Position numbers and translations under genes: made by a program. DNA of 64,000 nucleotides from Lacticaseibacillus thailandensis DSM 22698 = JCM 13996 (GTDB taxonomy: Bacteria > Bacillota > Bacilli > Lactobacillales > Lactobacillaceae). The notes under the pieces are model-generated. The model was not told the origin of the DNA and made no database searches. It saw nothing but the letters and a program-made list of their open reading frames with translations. The stretch covers positions 274,392 through 338,391 of the forward strand of contig NZ_BBER01000002.1 in NCBI RefSeq assembly GCF_001312865.1, in the 5' to 3' direction. The stretch's first letter is position 1; each line of letters starts with the position of its first letter. Below are positions 55,414 to 64,000 of this stretch, in pieces.

Positions 55414-56205
55414 TCAGCTGGCATCTTCCAGGTACAACTCTTGAAGGTCACGCCGGTCTGAATTAGATAGCCCGATAACGTCGTGCAGGTAGACGTCCAT
55501 ACTGCCGTATTCCGACTGGATGGTGTTGAGGGCGCTGTCCAAGAAGGCCCCGTGCACCGTCCATAGGTCGTGGATACTTTGCAATAGGTTAGCGTTACCG
55601 CCGTGCGCCCGTGTTTCCTGCATGATGTCATCTAGTGGTGTCTGGATGAACTGATTGGCCGCCAGGTAATCGGCCCGAATGGTGTGGGCGTCTACCCCTA
55701 GGGCGCTGAGTAGGTATACAGCACCCATCCCGGTGCGGTCCTTGCCGGCGGTGCAGTGGAACAACGTAACGTGGTCCGGACTCGTTAGGAGGATCCGGAA
55801 GAATTCCTGGTAAGCGTGCTGGGCCGGTTTTTGCATCACCAAATTACGGTAGGTTATCACCATGTTTTTGAACCCACCCCGTGGGTCTTGTGAAAACTCC
55901 GCCTGCTCTTCCTCCCAGGTTTTAGACACCTGGGTCTGGTCGGTGATGAACACTGGTAAGGAGTGGTAGTGTGCCGCTGGCAATGGCCGGTCCGGAGCTT
56001 TAGTTTGTTCGTCTGGGGACCGGAAGTCGACGTCGTGGCGCACGCCGTATTCCCCGAGAAAGTGGACGTCCCGATCAGACAGTTGGTCCAGTTTGCCGGA
56101 GCGCACCAACCGGTGGCTACGGATACGCCGACCATCGGTGGTGGTGTAACCGCCTAGGTCGCGAAAATTAAAACCATGATGAATGTTAAGTAGGTTTGGT
56201 TGCAT
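55414..56205 (-). CDS. Tyrosine-protein phosphatase (Y_phosphatase3 family)
   Basis: About 263 residues. The catalytic loop is FHCTAGKDRTGMGA (HCx5R, Cys nucleophile) at about residue 160; the N-terminus has NFRDLGGYTTTDGRRIRSHRLVRSGKL, the family's substrate-side motif. Such Lactobacillales enzymes dephosphorylate tyrosine and in some cases phosphoinositides; the natural target is unknown. ATG 56205 lies 7 bp after AAGGGCGG; the upstream ATG at 56223 lacks a site. Single or followed by the 121-residue gene. Confidence 0.88.
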   Translation of the reverse strand: MQPNLLNIHHGFNFRDLGGYTTTDGRRIRSHRLVRSGKLDQLSDRDVHFLGEYGVRHDVDFRSPDEQTKAPDRPLPAAHYHSLPVFITDQTQVSKTWEEEQAEFSQDPRGGFKNMVITYRNLVMQKPAQHAYQEFFRILLTSPDHVTLFHCTAGKDRTGMGAVYLLSALGVDAHTIRADYLAANQFIQTPLDDIMQETRAHGGNANLLQSIHDLWTVHGAFLDSALNTIQSEYGSMDVYLHDVIGLSNSDRRDLQELYLEDAS

Positions 56206-56316
56206 GCAAGCGCCGCCCTTCATGACTGTTTTTTTGTACTAGCTCTAGTTTACAACGTGTTGGCGGGCAGGCCAAATATAATTGTGCGTGACGACCTAAT
56301 TAAGTTTGTGGGGTGA

Positions 56317-56640
56317 CTAGGCCTCGTCTGCACGGCGGCGTTTTTGGATGAGGTTCCCATCACTCGGCCACCTTAACCCTTGAAAACCGCGAATTTCAAT
56401 ACTGAGTTGGGTGTGGTGGCGAATCGCCGTCAGGGTAGCTTCAAGGCGAGCTAGGTCACCACTAGGCAACGAGTGCAGCGGGATGGACCGGTGCCGCTGT
56501 TTTTGCGGAATGATGTTGAAGAAGAAGTTGTAGCTGTGGTTATAGCGGTCATCAACTAGCGTGATCCAGTAGCGGGTATGACTGCGCCGAAGGAAGAGTT
56601 GATCGATCCGCGCGTTAATAATGTCGCCATCTTTACTCAT
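56317..56640 (-). CDS. YolD-like family protein
   Basis: About 107 residues, MSKDGDIINARIDQLFLRR onward. Small protein that in Firmicutes is encoded together with UvrX/UmuC-like polymerases, as it is here: it starts inside the last codons of uvrX (8-bp overlap, GGGGGT ribosome site), so the two are translationally coupled and under the same SOS promoter. The family's biochemical role is not known; it may be a polymerase accessory factor. Fold prediction by eye: beta-rich, YWITLVDDRYNHSYNFFFNI. Confidence 0.65.
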   Translation of the reverse strand: MSKDGDIINARIDQLFLRRSHTRYWITLVDDRYNHSYNFFFNIIPQKQRHRSIPLHSLPSGDLARLEATLTAIRHHTQLSIEIRGFQGLRWPSDGNLIQKRRRADEA

Positions 56641-57936
56641 AACTATTACCCCCATTGTGTCCGCCGACCAGATTGGCGCGGTTAATGGCCGTGCCTCCGG
56701 TCAGCTTGCTTTTAGCGTAAACGAGCGCGGTAAACCCAAAACGTGAGCGGATGGCATCGACCGTGCGTTCCAGCGTGTAGTCCTGAATTTGTTGTTTTAC
56801 TGGTTGGAATAACTCGAGTTGTTGGCCGTTATCCGGTCCCAATTGGCCGCAACTAACGGCAATGTTGCGGACTCCTTCACCGTCCCAGTAGTGGTCAAAG
56901 ATGCGCAGAAGGGCCGCCGCAATGGCGTGGTTACTGTTAGTGGCACTGACGGTGATCTCCGCCCCGAAACCGCCGCGGTTGGTGGCCGTAGCAGTTGCAT
57001 AGTTAAAGCCGATGCCCAGGCTGACCTTGTGGCACAGTAAGTGGCGGTGGCGCAACCGGGCGGCCACTTGCTCACCAATTTCTTTGACGACCAGGCGAAT
57101 TTCGTCCCGATGGATATAGTCCCGTGGTAGTACTTGAGAATTGCTGATACTCGGTGATTTGATTGGTTCCACCTGTCCGGGGTGGGCGCGGTCGATACCC
57201 CACGCCAGGGCGTAGAGTTGCTCGCCAATCAGGCCAAATTCGGCGCGCAGGGCGTACGGATTGGCGTGTGCCAGTTCCCACATATTATTAATGCCGATGC
57301 GGCGTAAGTGGTTCGCCGTTCGTTTGCCGATACTCCAGACGTCCTCCATGTTGGTGATGGTCCACAGCTGCTGGGGAATGTTCTGGTAGTTGATCTCCGC
57401 AATTAAGTCGTACTGGTGCTTGGCGTAAATATCGAGCGCAATTTTGGCTTGGAGCGGGTTGTTGCCGATCCCCACGGCTGTATAAATGCCGGTTTCATCA
57501 TGAATGGTACGTTGGATTTGCCGTGCGACGGCCCACGGGTTGGGGCCAAAGAGGCGCCAGGAATGGGTCAGGTTGAGAATTGATTCATCGATGGAGTATG
57601 GCCAAATATCGGCGGGAGCCACATACCGCTGAAAAATTTGGTTGATTTGGAGATTCTTTTGAATGTACATGTTCATCCGTGGGGGCACGACGATCAAATC
57701 TTCGCTTTGCGGGAGGTCGCGCTGGCGGGATACGTTGGCTTGCAGGTGGAACTCCTCTTTGGCGCGGGGCGATGTTGCTAAAATTAGCCCACCATTGGTG
57801 TTTTCCTGTTCTGACATGACGACGAGGGCAGTTTTGAGGGGATGCAGGTCACGGACAACGCACTCGGCCGAGGCATAAAAGGAGCGGCTATCAATCAGAA
57901 AAAAAAGACGCCGTGTGGTTCGTATTGGTAATCCAA
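56633..57936 (-). CDS. uvrX: Y-family DNA polymerase, UvrX/UmuC-like (frameshifted at an A/T run)
   Basis: Translesion DNA polymerase, about 434 residues. FFLIDSRSFYASAECV carries the first catalytic acidic residue, and WPYSIDESIL the SxDE pair; NMEDVWSIGKRTANHLRRIGI is the helix-hairpin-helix thumb, and a little-finger domain follows. The true N-terminus is MDYQYEPHGV from TTG 57936 (site AAAGGGGG); a run of eight T on the coding strand (plus-strand A 57899-57906) disrupts the link to FFLID. Six or nine T would restore it. It is under a LexA-type box, so SOS-induced. The YolD-like gene follows. Confidence 0.9.
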
Positions 57937-57959
57937 GAGTTACGCCCCCTTTGCTCTTC

Positions 57960-57988
57960 ATTATACGAACATGTGTTCGTAGAGGCAA
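57960..57988 (-). promoter_or_regulatory. uvrX promoter with LexA/DinR box in the spacer
   Basis: On the minus strand TTGCCT, 17 bp and TATAAT form a near-consensus promoter. The spacer holds CGAACACATGTTCG (57966-57979), an exact fit to the Gram-positive SOS box CGAAC-N4-GTTCG, so bound LexA would block polymerase directly. Confidence 0.88.
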
Positions 57989-58094
57989 GCAAAAAAAAGT
58001 TGTGCAAATCGGTCTCAGGTCCAGTGTGGTGGGCCCCGTTCTTAGTGATAATAAACATGGTTGATTACGTAGCACAAAAATGGAGGAGCGCAAT

Positions 58095-58487
58095 ATGAAG
58101 AAGATCATCTGGGCGGTCATTGCCGTAGTGATTATTGGCGGTGCCGGTGCGGTCGGGCTCAGCGAGTACTTAAACGTTTATCGGGCGCAGACGGCGTACG
58201 CGGTGGTACCACCCACACCACGCAAGACGATTACGCGGGGCAGTGACGGCAAAAAGATCACTGATAGCCAGGGACGCCAAGAGTATTCATATAATCACAC
58301 CTTTAAGTGGGTGATGGTAGACGGACAAAAGCGCACGGTTGCCTTTGAACAATCCGGGGTACATCCCACTCCCTTCAAGCCGGGCAGTTACGTGAAGGCA
58401 GAGGTCAGCAAAACGCGGGTCACGAAGGGTCCCTTCAGTGTCGGCTGGCAGAAGATTCCGGCTAAGGTACGCGCACAACTTAAATAG
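58095..58487 (+). CDS. YxeA-family (DUF1093) secreted or membrane-anchored protein
   Basis: About 130 residues. An N-terminal hydrophobic segment (IIWAVIAVVIIGGAGAVGLSEYLNVY) is a signal anchor; the outer part is beta-rich, with TRGSDGKKITDSQGRQEYSYNHTFKW, FEQSGVHPTPFKPGSYVKAEVSKTRVTKG as in DUF1093/YxeA. OB-fold-like, role unknown. Start at 58095 follows ATGGAGGAG, the upstream in-frame ATG being part of that site. Between the SOS unit and the RluD-like gene. Confidence 0.75.
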   Translation: MKKIIWAVIAVVIIGGAGAVGLSEYLNVYRAQTAYAVVPPTPRKTITRGSDGKKITDSQGRQEYSYNHTFKWVMVDGQKRTVAFEQSGVHPTPFKPGSYVKAEVSKTRVTKGPFSVGWQKIPAKVRAQLK

Positions 58488-58553
58488 TGGTAATAGTGTG
58501 GGGTCGGTGATTACCCATGTTAAAATAGGGCAGTGAACGGGAGGAAGACAGAC

Positions 58554-59447
58554 ATGGAATTTACGTTTCGGGTCACCGCGACGGCGGCCACAACCACTAA
58601 GCGCCTCCTGGACCGTTTCGGGGTGAGTCACCGGTTGTTTAAACGACTGGTGACGGCGCACGCCATTATCGTGGGCGATCGCCCCGTAGGCAATATTCCC
58701 CTGGTGACTGGAGATCAAGTAACGTTTACGCTGCCTACCGATAAGCCCGTTGCGCCAGCGCCTGGTCAGTTGGATGTGCTGTATGAGGATGCCAACTGGC
58801 TGGTGGTCAATAAGCCGGCGAATTGTGCGAGCGTGCCGGGGCCGAGTCATCCGGGTGCAAGTCTGTTGAACATGGCGGCGGGGTACCTTGTGCAGCAAGG
58901 CTACGGGGCCGTCCAGCCGGCAATCATTACGCGGTTGGACCGCGATACCATGGGCGTCGTCTTGATTGCTAAGCACCCGCTAGCGCAGGCCCGCTTGGAC
59001 CGCGCGGGTGTGGATCAGGTGGTGCACAAAGAGTATTTGGCGGTGGTCGACGGTGTGCTGATCCAAAATTGGGGCCGCGTCGAGGTGCCGCTCGGGCGGG
59101 CCGATGACGGCATTCATCGGCGGGTAGACGTGGACGGCCAGTATGCCCGTACGGATTATCGGGTGGTTCGTCGCGGACAACGAGCAACAATGGTTCGTTG
59201 CGTACTTCGGACCGGCCGGACCCACCAGATTCGGGTACACATGGCGTACTTGGGGCATCCGTTAGTGGGGGATGCGTTGTATGGGGGCAGTGCCCGTGCA
59301 CACGGCGGGCAAATGCTGCTCGCCCAACGCCTCACGTTCACCGATCCGTTTACGCGGCAACACATCGACGTACAGGCACCAGTGCCAGACAGTTTTAACC
59401 GGCGACTGGGTCAGATGACTTCATCTTCGTCAAGGCAGGCCACTTGA
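58554..59447 (+). CDS. RluD/RluA-family pseudouridine synthase
   Basis: About 297 residues. S4-like N-terminal domain ([24 protein letters not shown]), then a catalytic domain with [31 protein letters not shown] (catalytic Asp in RLDRDT), KEYLAVVDG and [27 protein letters not shown]. It turns uridine into pseudouridine in rRNA or tRNA; which site is not predictable. HRLD has become TRLD. GGGAGGAA precedes ATG 58554; the ATG at 58533 has no such site. The rpmG promoter overlaps its end. Confidence 0.88.
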   Translation: MEFTFRVTATAATTTKRLLDRFGVSHRLFKRLVTAHAIIVGDRPVGNIPLVTGDQVTFTLPTDKPVAPAPGQLDVLYEDANWLVVNKPANCASVPGPSHPGASLLNMAAGYLVQQGYGAVQPAIITRLDRDTMGVVLIAKHPLAQARLDRAGVDQVVHKEYLAVVDGVLIQNWGRVEVPLGRADDGIHRRVDVDGQYARTDYRVVRRGQRATMVRCVLRTGRTHQIRVHMAYLGHPLVGDALYGGSARAHGGQMLLAQRLTFTDPFTRQHIDVQAPVPDSFNRRLGQMTSSSSRQAT

Positions 59448-59471
59448 CTTTTGCCCCGGATTCGGTAAACT
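59444..59471 (+). promoter_or_regulatory. rpmG promoter
   Basis: TTGACT (59444-59449), 16 bp and TAAACT (59466-59471); the -35 overlaps the stop codon of the RluD-like gene. Confidence 0.6.
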
Positions 59472-59505
59472 TAATGAGTTACTAAAACACAATGAGGTGA
59501 ACGAA

Positions 59506-59655
59506 ATGCGGAACAACATTTTACTCGCATGCGCCGAAACCGGCGAACGTATCTACCTGACTTCTAAGAATAAGCGCAACACACCAGAAAAACTGCAGCT
59601 GAAGAAGTACTCTCCAAAGCTGCGTAAGCGCGTGGTTTTCACTGAAGTTAAGTAA
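59506..59655 (+). CDS. rpmG: Ribosomal protein L33 (C-minus form)
   Basis: A 49-residue protein: [25 protein letters not shown], then [22 protein letters not shown]. Length and pattern are those of L33. Of the four zinc-binding cysteines of the C-plus form only one remains (CAET, YSPK), so this is the zinc-free paralogue, usually repressed by zinc through Zur. ATG 59506 has AATGAGGTGA upstream. Many lactobacilli keep more than one rpmG copy; the others are outside the window. Confidence 0.92.
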   Translation: MRNNILLACAETGERIYLTSKNKRNTPEKLQLKKYSPKLRKRVVFTEVK

Positions 59656-59670
59656 TTGATACTTACGAAC

Positions 59671-59705
59671 AAGGGCCGTCCAGATCAATTTCCGGGCGGC
59701 TCTTT
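59671..59705 (+). terminator. Terminator after rpmG
   Basis: AGGGCCGTCC pairs with GGGCGGCTCT (wobble pairs) around a 12-nt loop, followed by TTGTTT. Confidence 0.65.
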
Positions 59706-59820
59706 GTTTGGCTGGTGGATGGTTTGAACGGGGGAGCGATGGTACCGTTTGCGAAAATGCCGCGAGAAATCCTGAAAGAATGGTATAATGAACGTAAATA
59801 GCGACATGGAGGGAATTATA

Positions 59821-60378
59821 ATGACCACGCAGGCAGAATATACGGAGTTATACCAAAAGCGGTTAGCCATGATTGAAGGCAACCCGCAATATACGGTATT
59901 GGCGAGCATGAATCAGCCGATGTCCGATGGCGATCAACGTGTAACCCAGTATATCGTGTATACCGACATCAAGCGTGATGACCAGAAGCACAAAACAGCG
60001 TCCATCTTTGTCTACACGCCGTACAAGAACGTCGATAAGTATGGCCACTCCAAAGCCGATTACCAGTCACAGCTGTTGTTCGAGTTGAACGGTTGGGACC
60101 ACGCGGTGCACATCACGGTGCTGGAAACGTTAGGCAGTGAGAGCCGGCTGGCCTTCTTTGACTACCAGAACCTGGGCCTCGCACAGTTGGCGTTGACGGC
60201 GCTCATGAACTTGATCAAAAAGTTCGATGTGCAATCCGTAGACGGTAACATTAGTTCCTTCGATCGAGACAAGTTTGCCAAGACTAAGCATATTTTTGAA
60301 AAGTTTGGTTTCACCGTGACCGTGATGGATGCGGAACACGGTATTGGCAGGATTTACAAAGCCGTACAAGCTGATTAA
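59821..60378 (+). CDS. Conserved hypothetical protein, possibly acyltransferase-like
   Basis: About 185 residues, intact. The N-terminus is a helix (TQAEYTELYQKRLAMI), the middle has several strands (ASIFVYTPYK, LLFELNGWDHAVHITVLETLG) and the C-terminus NISSFDRDKFAKTKHIFEKFGFTVTVMD resembles the last helix-strand part of GNAT proteins, but the acetyl-CoA loop is not visible, so I do not assign a function. ATGGAGGGA precedes ATG 59821. An extended -10 (TGG TATAAT, 59784-59789) lies 32 bp upstream. Strong terminator behind. Confidence 0.65.
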   Translation: MTTQAEYTELYQKRLAMIEGNPQYTVLASMNQPMSDGDQRVTQYIVYTDIKRDDQKHKTASIFVYTPYKNVDKYGHSKADYQSQLLFELNGWDHAVHITVLETLGSESRLAFFDYQNLGLAQLALTALMNLIKKFDVQSVDGNISSFDRDKFAKTKHIFEKFGFTVTVMDAEHGIGRIYKAVQAD

Positions 60379-60383
60379 TAGCT

Positions 60384-60422
60384 AAATGGTCCCATTACCG
60401 GTGTGTGGTAATGGGACCATTT
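60384..60422. terminator. Strong bidirectional terminator
   Basis: AAATGGTCCCATTACC and GGTAATGGGACCATTT pair perfectly (16 bp) around GGTGTGT, between converging genes. Confidence 0.93.
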
Positions 60423-60432
60423 TTGGTTGCAA

Positions 60433-61956
60433 TTATAGAATCTGGTGGGCGGAAAACTTGACGCCCAGCTTGTTGAACATCAGTTCTTCGACGGTCAGGA
60501 ACAAACGGTAAAAGTCCGAGCTGCTCACGTCGGTGCTCCACACAAAGACGCGCGGGTGCGTATGGCCTGGTTGCTGGAATAATTTGGCGTCGTCCACCCC
60601 GGTAATGATGAGGTCGGCCGGATGCTGGGCGGCCTCGGTTTCCGGCATAATATGGACAAAGCTCATGTTGCCGACAAAGGTGGCGAGCCGGCGACTATTG
60701 AAGTCGTTGTTGGTGAGCAGGATGCGGCAGTTAACCAGCTGGTGCCATTCAAAGTCGGCTAGGTGTGGCGCCAGCAGGTAGCACAGTTGGGTGGCTATTT
60801 GTTGGTAAGCGCGGTCGCCGAACCGGCCCGCCACCCCTAGATCCTGCATAATTTGGGGTTGGGCGCTCAAGAGCATTTGATAAAGCTTGCTATGCATGTA
60901 CAAGTCCTGTTCGGGGTCATCCAAACTGGTAATGCTAGGGAAGCAGGCGCCACCGCAGAGGTTGGCCAGGGCCACGCGTACCATGTTGGTCACTAACAGC
61001 GGATCATCTTTGAAACGTAACCCCGCACCCGGCCGCTGGTGTTGTTCCAGACGGATAGCCAGCTGGTCGATGTAGCGGTGGATGATGTTGTCGCTACGCA
61101 TTGTGGCATCATACAGAGGCGCCCAGACCCGATAGTCCTGGGTAAAGTTGTACTCTATGAGCCGTTGGAAAACGAAAAAGTGATTTTCGCGGGCCAACTG
61201 CCGTGTACTGAGGCGCGGGTACCACTGATGGCTAATTAATTTAGTATCCAGCAGGGGGATGACACCGTGTAGCCGCTCAAGGGTAGGCATAGCGCCGAGA
61301 GCGTCCCCATGGTTGATGCGGAGGTCATTGACGGCCAGCATCAGCAAGTTGTGGAGGTGACTGACCGTGTTGACACCTGGCTCCTGGATCTGGGCGTAGC
61401 GTTCGGCAATACGTTCTTTAGGAACAGTAGTAAACGGCCACTCCACCCCGCGAAAACTCAGCCAGTAGAAAATATACAGGAACTGGCGGATGGTTGGTTC
61501 CGCGCCGGTAATACCTGGCTTGGTGAACGACAGCTTGAGGCCATGGTTTTCCAGCAATGTCCGTAGCAAAGTGGTTTTCCGAGTCAGCGTGGAACGGGAA
61601 ATGAAGTGATCCTGGCAGAAGCGGTCGGTGTTTGCAGTGCGGTTTTGCGTAATGTAGTCGAGGTACTGAAACTGAATGGAGCTCTGTAATAGGTAGAGAC
61701 GGTATTGGTCGATGGTCACAGGGAGGTTGTCACCAGCCAGAACGTTCTTTTTGACGGCGGGACCGGAACGACCCGTGATGGTCTCGAGGTCGTTAAGCAG
61801 TTCTTGAAAAACATTGTAACTTTGCTGGTACGAAATATGTAGGTGGTTACCCAGGTCGGTGATGGTAAAACCAAAGGCGTCCATGGTCTTGAGTACGCGG
61901 AACATGCGGAGCTTTTGGATGTCTGCATTTTCTAGAAAGGCGTCTTCAAACAGCAT
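60433..61956 (-). CDS. Mga-like transcriptional regulator
   Basis: A 507-residue protein. The N-terminus has two helix-turn-helix units: TMDAFGFTITDLGNHLHISYQQSYNVFQELL and ...DHFISRSTLTRKTTLLRTLLENHGL, typical of Mga/AtxA-like regulators. The long helical middle corresponds to the PRD-like region, and the last 90 residues (CRILLTNNDFNSRRLATFVGNMSFVHI, PADLIITGVDD) look like an EIIB-like domain. Such proteins couple sugar transport state to gene control, often of surface proteins; no PTS gene or target is adjacent. Phosphorylatable His residues cannot be assigned by eye. A TATAAT -10 sits at 61999-61994. Confidence 0.78.
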   Translation of the reverse strand: MLFEDAFLENADIQKLRMFRVLKTMDAFGFTITDLGNHLHISYQQSYNVFQELLNDLETITGRSGPAVKKNVLAGDNLPVTIDQYRLYLLQSSIQFQYLDYITQNRTANTDRFCQDHFISRSTLTRKTTLLRTLLENHGLKLSFTKPGITGAEPTIRQFLYIFYWLSFRGVEWPFTTVPKERIAERYAQIQEPGVNTVSHLHNLLMLAVNDLRINHGDALGAMPTLERLHGVIPLLDTKLISHQWYPRLSTRQLARENHFFVFQRLIEYNFTQDYRVWAPLYDATMRSDNIIHRYIDQLAIRLEQHQRPGAGLRFKDDPLLVTNMVRVALANLCGGACFPSITSLDDPEQDLYMHSKLYQMLLSAQPQIMQDLGVAGRFGDRAYQQIATQLCYLLAPHLADFEWHQLVNCRILLTNNDFNSRRLATFVGNMSFVHIMPETEAAQHPADLIITGVDDAKLFQQPGHTHPRVFVWSTDVSSSDFYRLFLTVEELMFNKLGVKFSAHQIL

Positions 61957-62128
61957 GGCTTTACTTCCCCCAATTAATGATTCGTTGACACGGATTATAC
62001 AACAGCAATTATATCAGAAAAGCTTGGTGGGTGTTATCATTACGCCTCAGGTTCACACTTTGGCGGGCGGTTGGGGCCAGGACTTGAAATTTCAGGATGT
62101 TTGCGGTACTTTAAGTGCAATAAGCAAA

Positions 62129-62330
62129 CACGTGATTAAGCGCATATAGGCAATTCAGAGAGCGGACAGGTGCTGTGACGTCCGTATTGCTAGGTCCAGC
62201 GTGATAGTGGGTGGTGAGAGCCACACGGATACGTCCGTTAACCGTACAGAGCGTGCTGGTCGCTGTGATCAGTGAATCTGGGTGGTACCGCGGAAAAAGC
62301 CTTTCGTCCCAATCAACGAGGGGCTTTTTG
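62129..62330 (+). promoter_or_regulatory. T-box riboswitch of serS (Ser, UCC specifier)
   Basis: The T-box TGGTACCGCG (62283-62292) is preserved. Stem I is recognisable: basal CACG (62129-62132) with CGTG (62200-62203), GCAAT with ATTGC, the AGAGAGCGGAC strand and the AGGTGCTGTGAC distal loop. The specifier loop on the 3' side reads TAGGTCCAG, giving UCC, a serine codon. The terminator is AAAAAGCC with GGCTTTTT and inner TCGT/ACGA; the antiterminator uses the T-box. Uncharged tRNA-Ser would allow serS transcription. Confidence 0.92.
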
Positions 62331-62473
62331 TATACAAAGGTATCGGCCAGGCAGGCGTTTCTTTCTATAATAAGAGTGAGGACGACTGGAGCGGTATGCA
62401 ATGTTAGCAGGTCGTACCTGTGGGAAAGAACATTTGTACCTGTTGGTGTGATGGTAAACGTGGAGGAACGAAC

Positions 62474-63757
62474 ATGCTAGATATTAAGTTGTTGCGGCAG
62501 AAAACAGATTGGGCTAAGTCGGAGTTGGCTAAGCGCGGTATCAAGGCAGAAGAGATTGACGAGTTGTTGTCTTATGACCAGCAGCGGCGCACGGCGCTTA
62601 CCAAAGTTGAGGAACTGAAGGCAGAACGAAACCGGGTCTCGGCTGCCATCGCGCAGATGAAGCGGCAACATGAAGACGCTGACGAGCAGATTGCTGCTAT
62701 GCGCAAGGTGGGTCAAGAGATTAGTGCTCAGGACAAAGCCGTGGCGGAGTTGGAAGAGAAGGCTAACTACATCTTGGTACGGTTGCCCAATATTCCTGAT
62801 GACTCGGCGCCAGCTAGCTTGAATGAGGATGACGCCCGTGAGGAACGTAAGTGGGGCCACATCCGAGACTTTGGTTTCACCCCGAAGGCCCACTGGGATA
62901 TTGGTGAAGATCTGGGCATCCTTGATTTTGAGAATGCCGCCAAGGTCTCCGGTAGTCGGTTTGTGTATTACCGTGGTTCCGGTGCCCGGTTGGAACGAGC
63001 GGTGTATAACTTCTTCCTGGATGAACACAACAAGGAAGGTTACACGGAAGTCTTGCCACCATACCTTGTCAACAATGAGTCGATGTTCGGTACGGGCCAG
63101 TTCCCTAAGTTTGTGGGGGATAGCTACACGGTTACCAACGAAGATAGTGACCTCACGTTAATTCCGACCGCTGAAGTACCACTGGTCAACTACTATCGTG
63201 ATTCAGTTGTTGATGCGGACCAGCTACCGATTAACGTTACGGCGTTGACGCCGGCGTTTCGGTCCGAGGCGGGCAGTGCCGGTCGTGACACACGTGGTTT
63301 GATTCGGATGCACCAGTTTAATAAGGTGGAAATGGTCAAGGTGACGAAGCCGGAAGATTCCTGGCAGGAACTCGAAAACTTGACGCACGACGCGGAAGAT
63401 TTGCTGCAAAAGTTGAACTTGCCGTATCACGTCATTACGTTGGCGACGGGCGATGCTAGTTTCACGTCGGCGAAGACCTACGACCTTGAAGTTTGGATTC
63501 CTGCGCAAAATACTTACCGGGAAATTTCTAGCTGCAGTAACTGTACCGATTTCCAAGCACGGCGTGCGCACATCCAGTACCGTGATGACCAGGGTCGCCT
63601 GCAATTTGTGCACACCTTAAATGGATCTGGATTGGCTGTTGGGCGGACGGTGGCCGCCATTTTGGAAAATTATCAAAATGAAGATGGCACGGTGACAATT
63701 CCCGATGTGCTGGTTCCGTACATGGGTGGACAAACGATTATTGAAAAAGAAAATTAA
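62474..63757 (+). CDS. serS: Seryl-tRNA synthetase
   Basis: Class II synthetase, 427 residues. N-terminal antiparallel coiled-coil arm (residues 30-100) that grips the long variable arm of tRNA-Ser; core motifs [50 protein letters not shown] (motif 2) and [20 protein letters not shown] (motif 3). The in-frame ATG at 62420 has no site; ATG 62474 follows TGGAGGAA and gives [10 protein letters not shown] as usual. Regulated by the T-box upstream. Intact. Confidence 0.97.
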   Translation: MLDIKLLRQKTDWAKSELAKRGIKAEEIDELLSYDQQRRTALTKVEELKAERNRVSAAIAQMKRQHEDADEQIAAMRKVGQEISAQDKAVAELEEKANYILVRLPNIPDDSAPASLNEDDAREERKWGHIRDFGFTPKAHWDIGEDLGILDFENAAKVSGSRFVYYRGSGARLERAVYNFFLDEHNKEGYTEVLPPYLVNNESMFGTGQFPKFVGDSYTVTNEDSDLTLIPTAEVPLVNYYRDSVVDADQLPINVTALTPAFRSEAGSAGRDTRGLIRMHQFNKVEMVKVTKPEDSWQELENLTHDAEDLLQKLNLPYHVITLATGDASFTSAKTYDLEVWIPAQNTYREISSCSNCTDFQARRAHIQYRDDQGRLQFVHTLNGSGLAVGRTVAAILENYQNEDGTVTIPDVLVPYMGGQTIIEKEN

Positions 63758-63773
63758 AAGCGGCACTTTTATG

Positions 63774-63803
63774 CAGATAATCGAATGATTATCTGTTTTT
63801 TTT
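63774..63803 (+). terminator. Terminator after serS
   Basis: CAGATAATC pairs with GATTATCTG around GAAT, then eight T. Confidence 0.9.
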
Positions 63804-63853
63804 AGTTCCCCGTTCGGCTTTGCGCTAAAGTTCAAATAAGTGCGTAAGAGTGC

Positions 63854-63882
63854 TTGACGGTCCGCCTGGTGGCTGGTAAGAT
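63854..63882 (+). promoter_or_regulatory. Strong promoter facing the right edge
   Basis: TTGACG (63854-63859), 17 bp and TAAGAT (63877-63882). A GC-rich hairpin (AGGGCG-GCGAC with GGTCGC-GCCCT) follows near 63897-63923, and a second -35, TTGACA, stands at 63982-63987. Two promoters in a row before the edge suggest a strongly expressed, perhaps stable-RNA, unit beyond; its genes are outside the window. Confidence 0.55.
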
Positions 63883-64000
63883 ATTTTATGTTGTTCAGGG
63901 CGAGCGACTTCGGTCGCGCCCTGGACGGTGGTTTCCTGAACTGCTGATGCAGGTTGTCGAATATTTATTCGTAATAATGTGTTGACAGTAACAACAACGG

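Overview
The window looks like chromosome from a relatively GC-rich member of the Lactobacillaceae. The evidence is the gene order metG / tatD-rnmV-ksgA-veg / ispE / purR / glmU / prs followed by rpoE-pyrG-murA-rpmE2-murF-cshA, lactobacillar peptidases (pepI, pepF and a pepS remnant), cfa, a 316-residue thymidylate synthase of the Lactobacillus casei type, and purine-rich Shine-Dalgarno sites with frequent TTG starts. A Levilactobacillus-like species is my guess; the genus cannot be fixed by eye.

Layout. 1-13.3 kb: housekeeping and accessory genes (DsrE-like protein, HAD phosphatase, pepS remnant, TetR regulator, flavodoxin, map, YihY, MATE exporter, thyA-folA, secreted DUF1002 protein, PhoU-like protein behind candidate PhoP boxes, PEBP, NUDIX, TMEM175 channel, HExxH protein). 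13.5-26.8 kb: translation, rRNA processing and maturation, isoprenoid and nucleotide core (metG, tatD-rnmV-ksgA, veg, ispE, CDF exporter, purR, VanZ-RDD protein, glmU, prs). 26.8-32.4 kb: mscL, YdcF, NUDIX, HAD, HD hydrolase, DUF1934, rpoE. 32.5-41.9 kb: pyrG with a CTP-sensing leader, murA, rpmE2, a 1.6-kb non-coding block, murF and cshA. 42-64 kb: pepF, an XRE/Rgg-like regulator, a P-type ATPase, pepI, cfa, marR, CorC-like protein, tyrosine phosphatase, SOS polymerase uvrX, RluD-like enzyme, rpmG, an Mga-like regulator and serS behind a T-box.

Most unusual region: 36.2-37.6 kb. It holds two copies, about 840 bp apart, of a candidate small RNA gene (about 92 nt, CCCC-rich unpaired stretch, strong terminator). 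Each copy is preceded by a similarly placed A-rich element and followed by tandem 119-bp units built of palindromes. I know no named family for this arrangement.

Data quality. About 25 genes, including ones expected to be essential (metG, murA, murF, ksgA), are broken by single-base indels. Nearly all A/T runs expected to be six long are seven long, and many other genes lack one base. Unpolished sequence is the simplest explanation, so these genes are given with full natural extents and the shift positions noted. Several reading frames open upstream of the real start; starts here follow the ribosome binding sites, and five or more genes use TTG.
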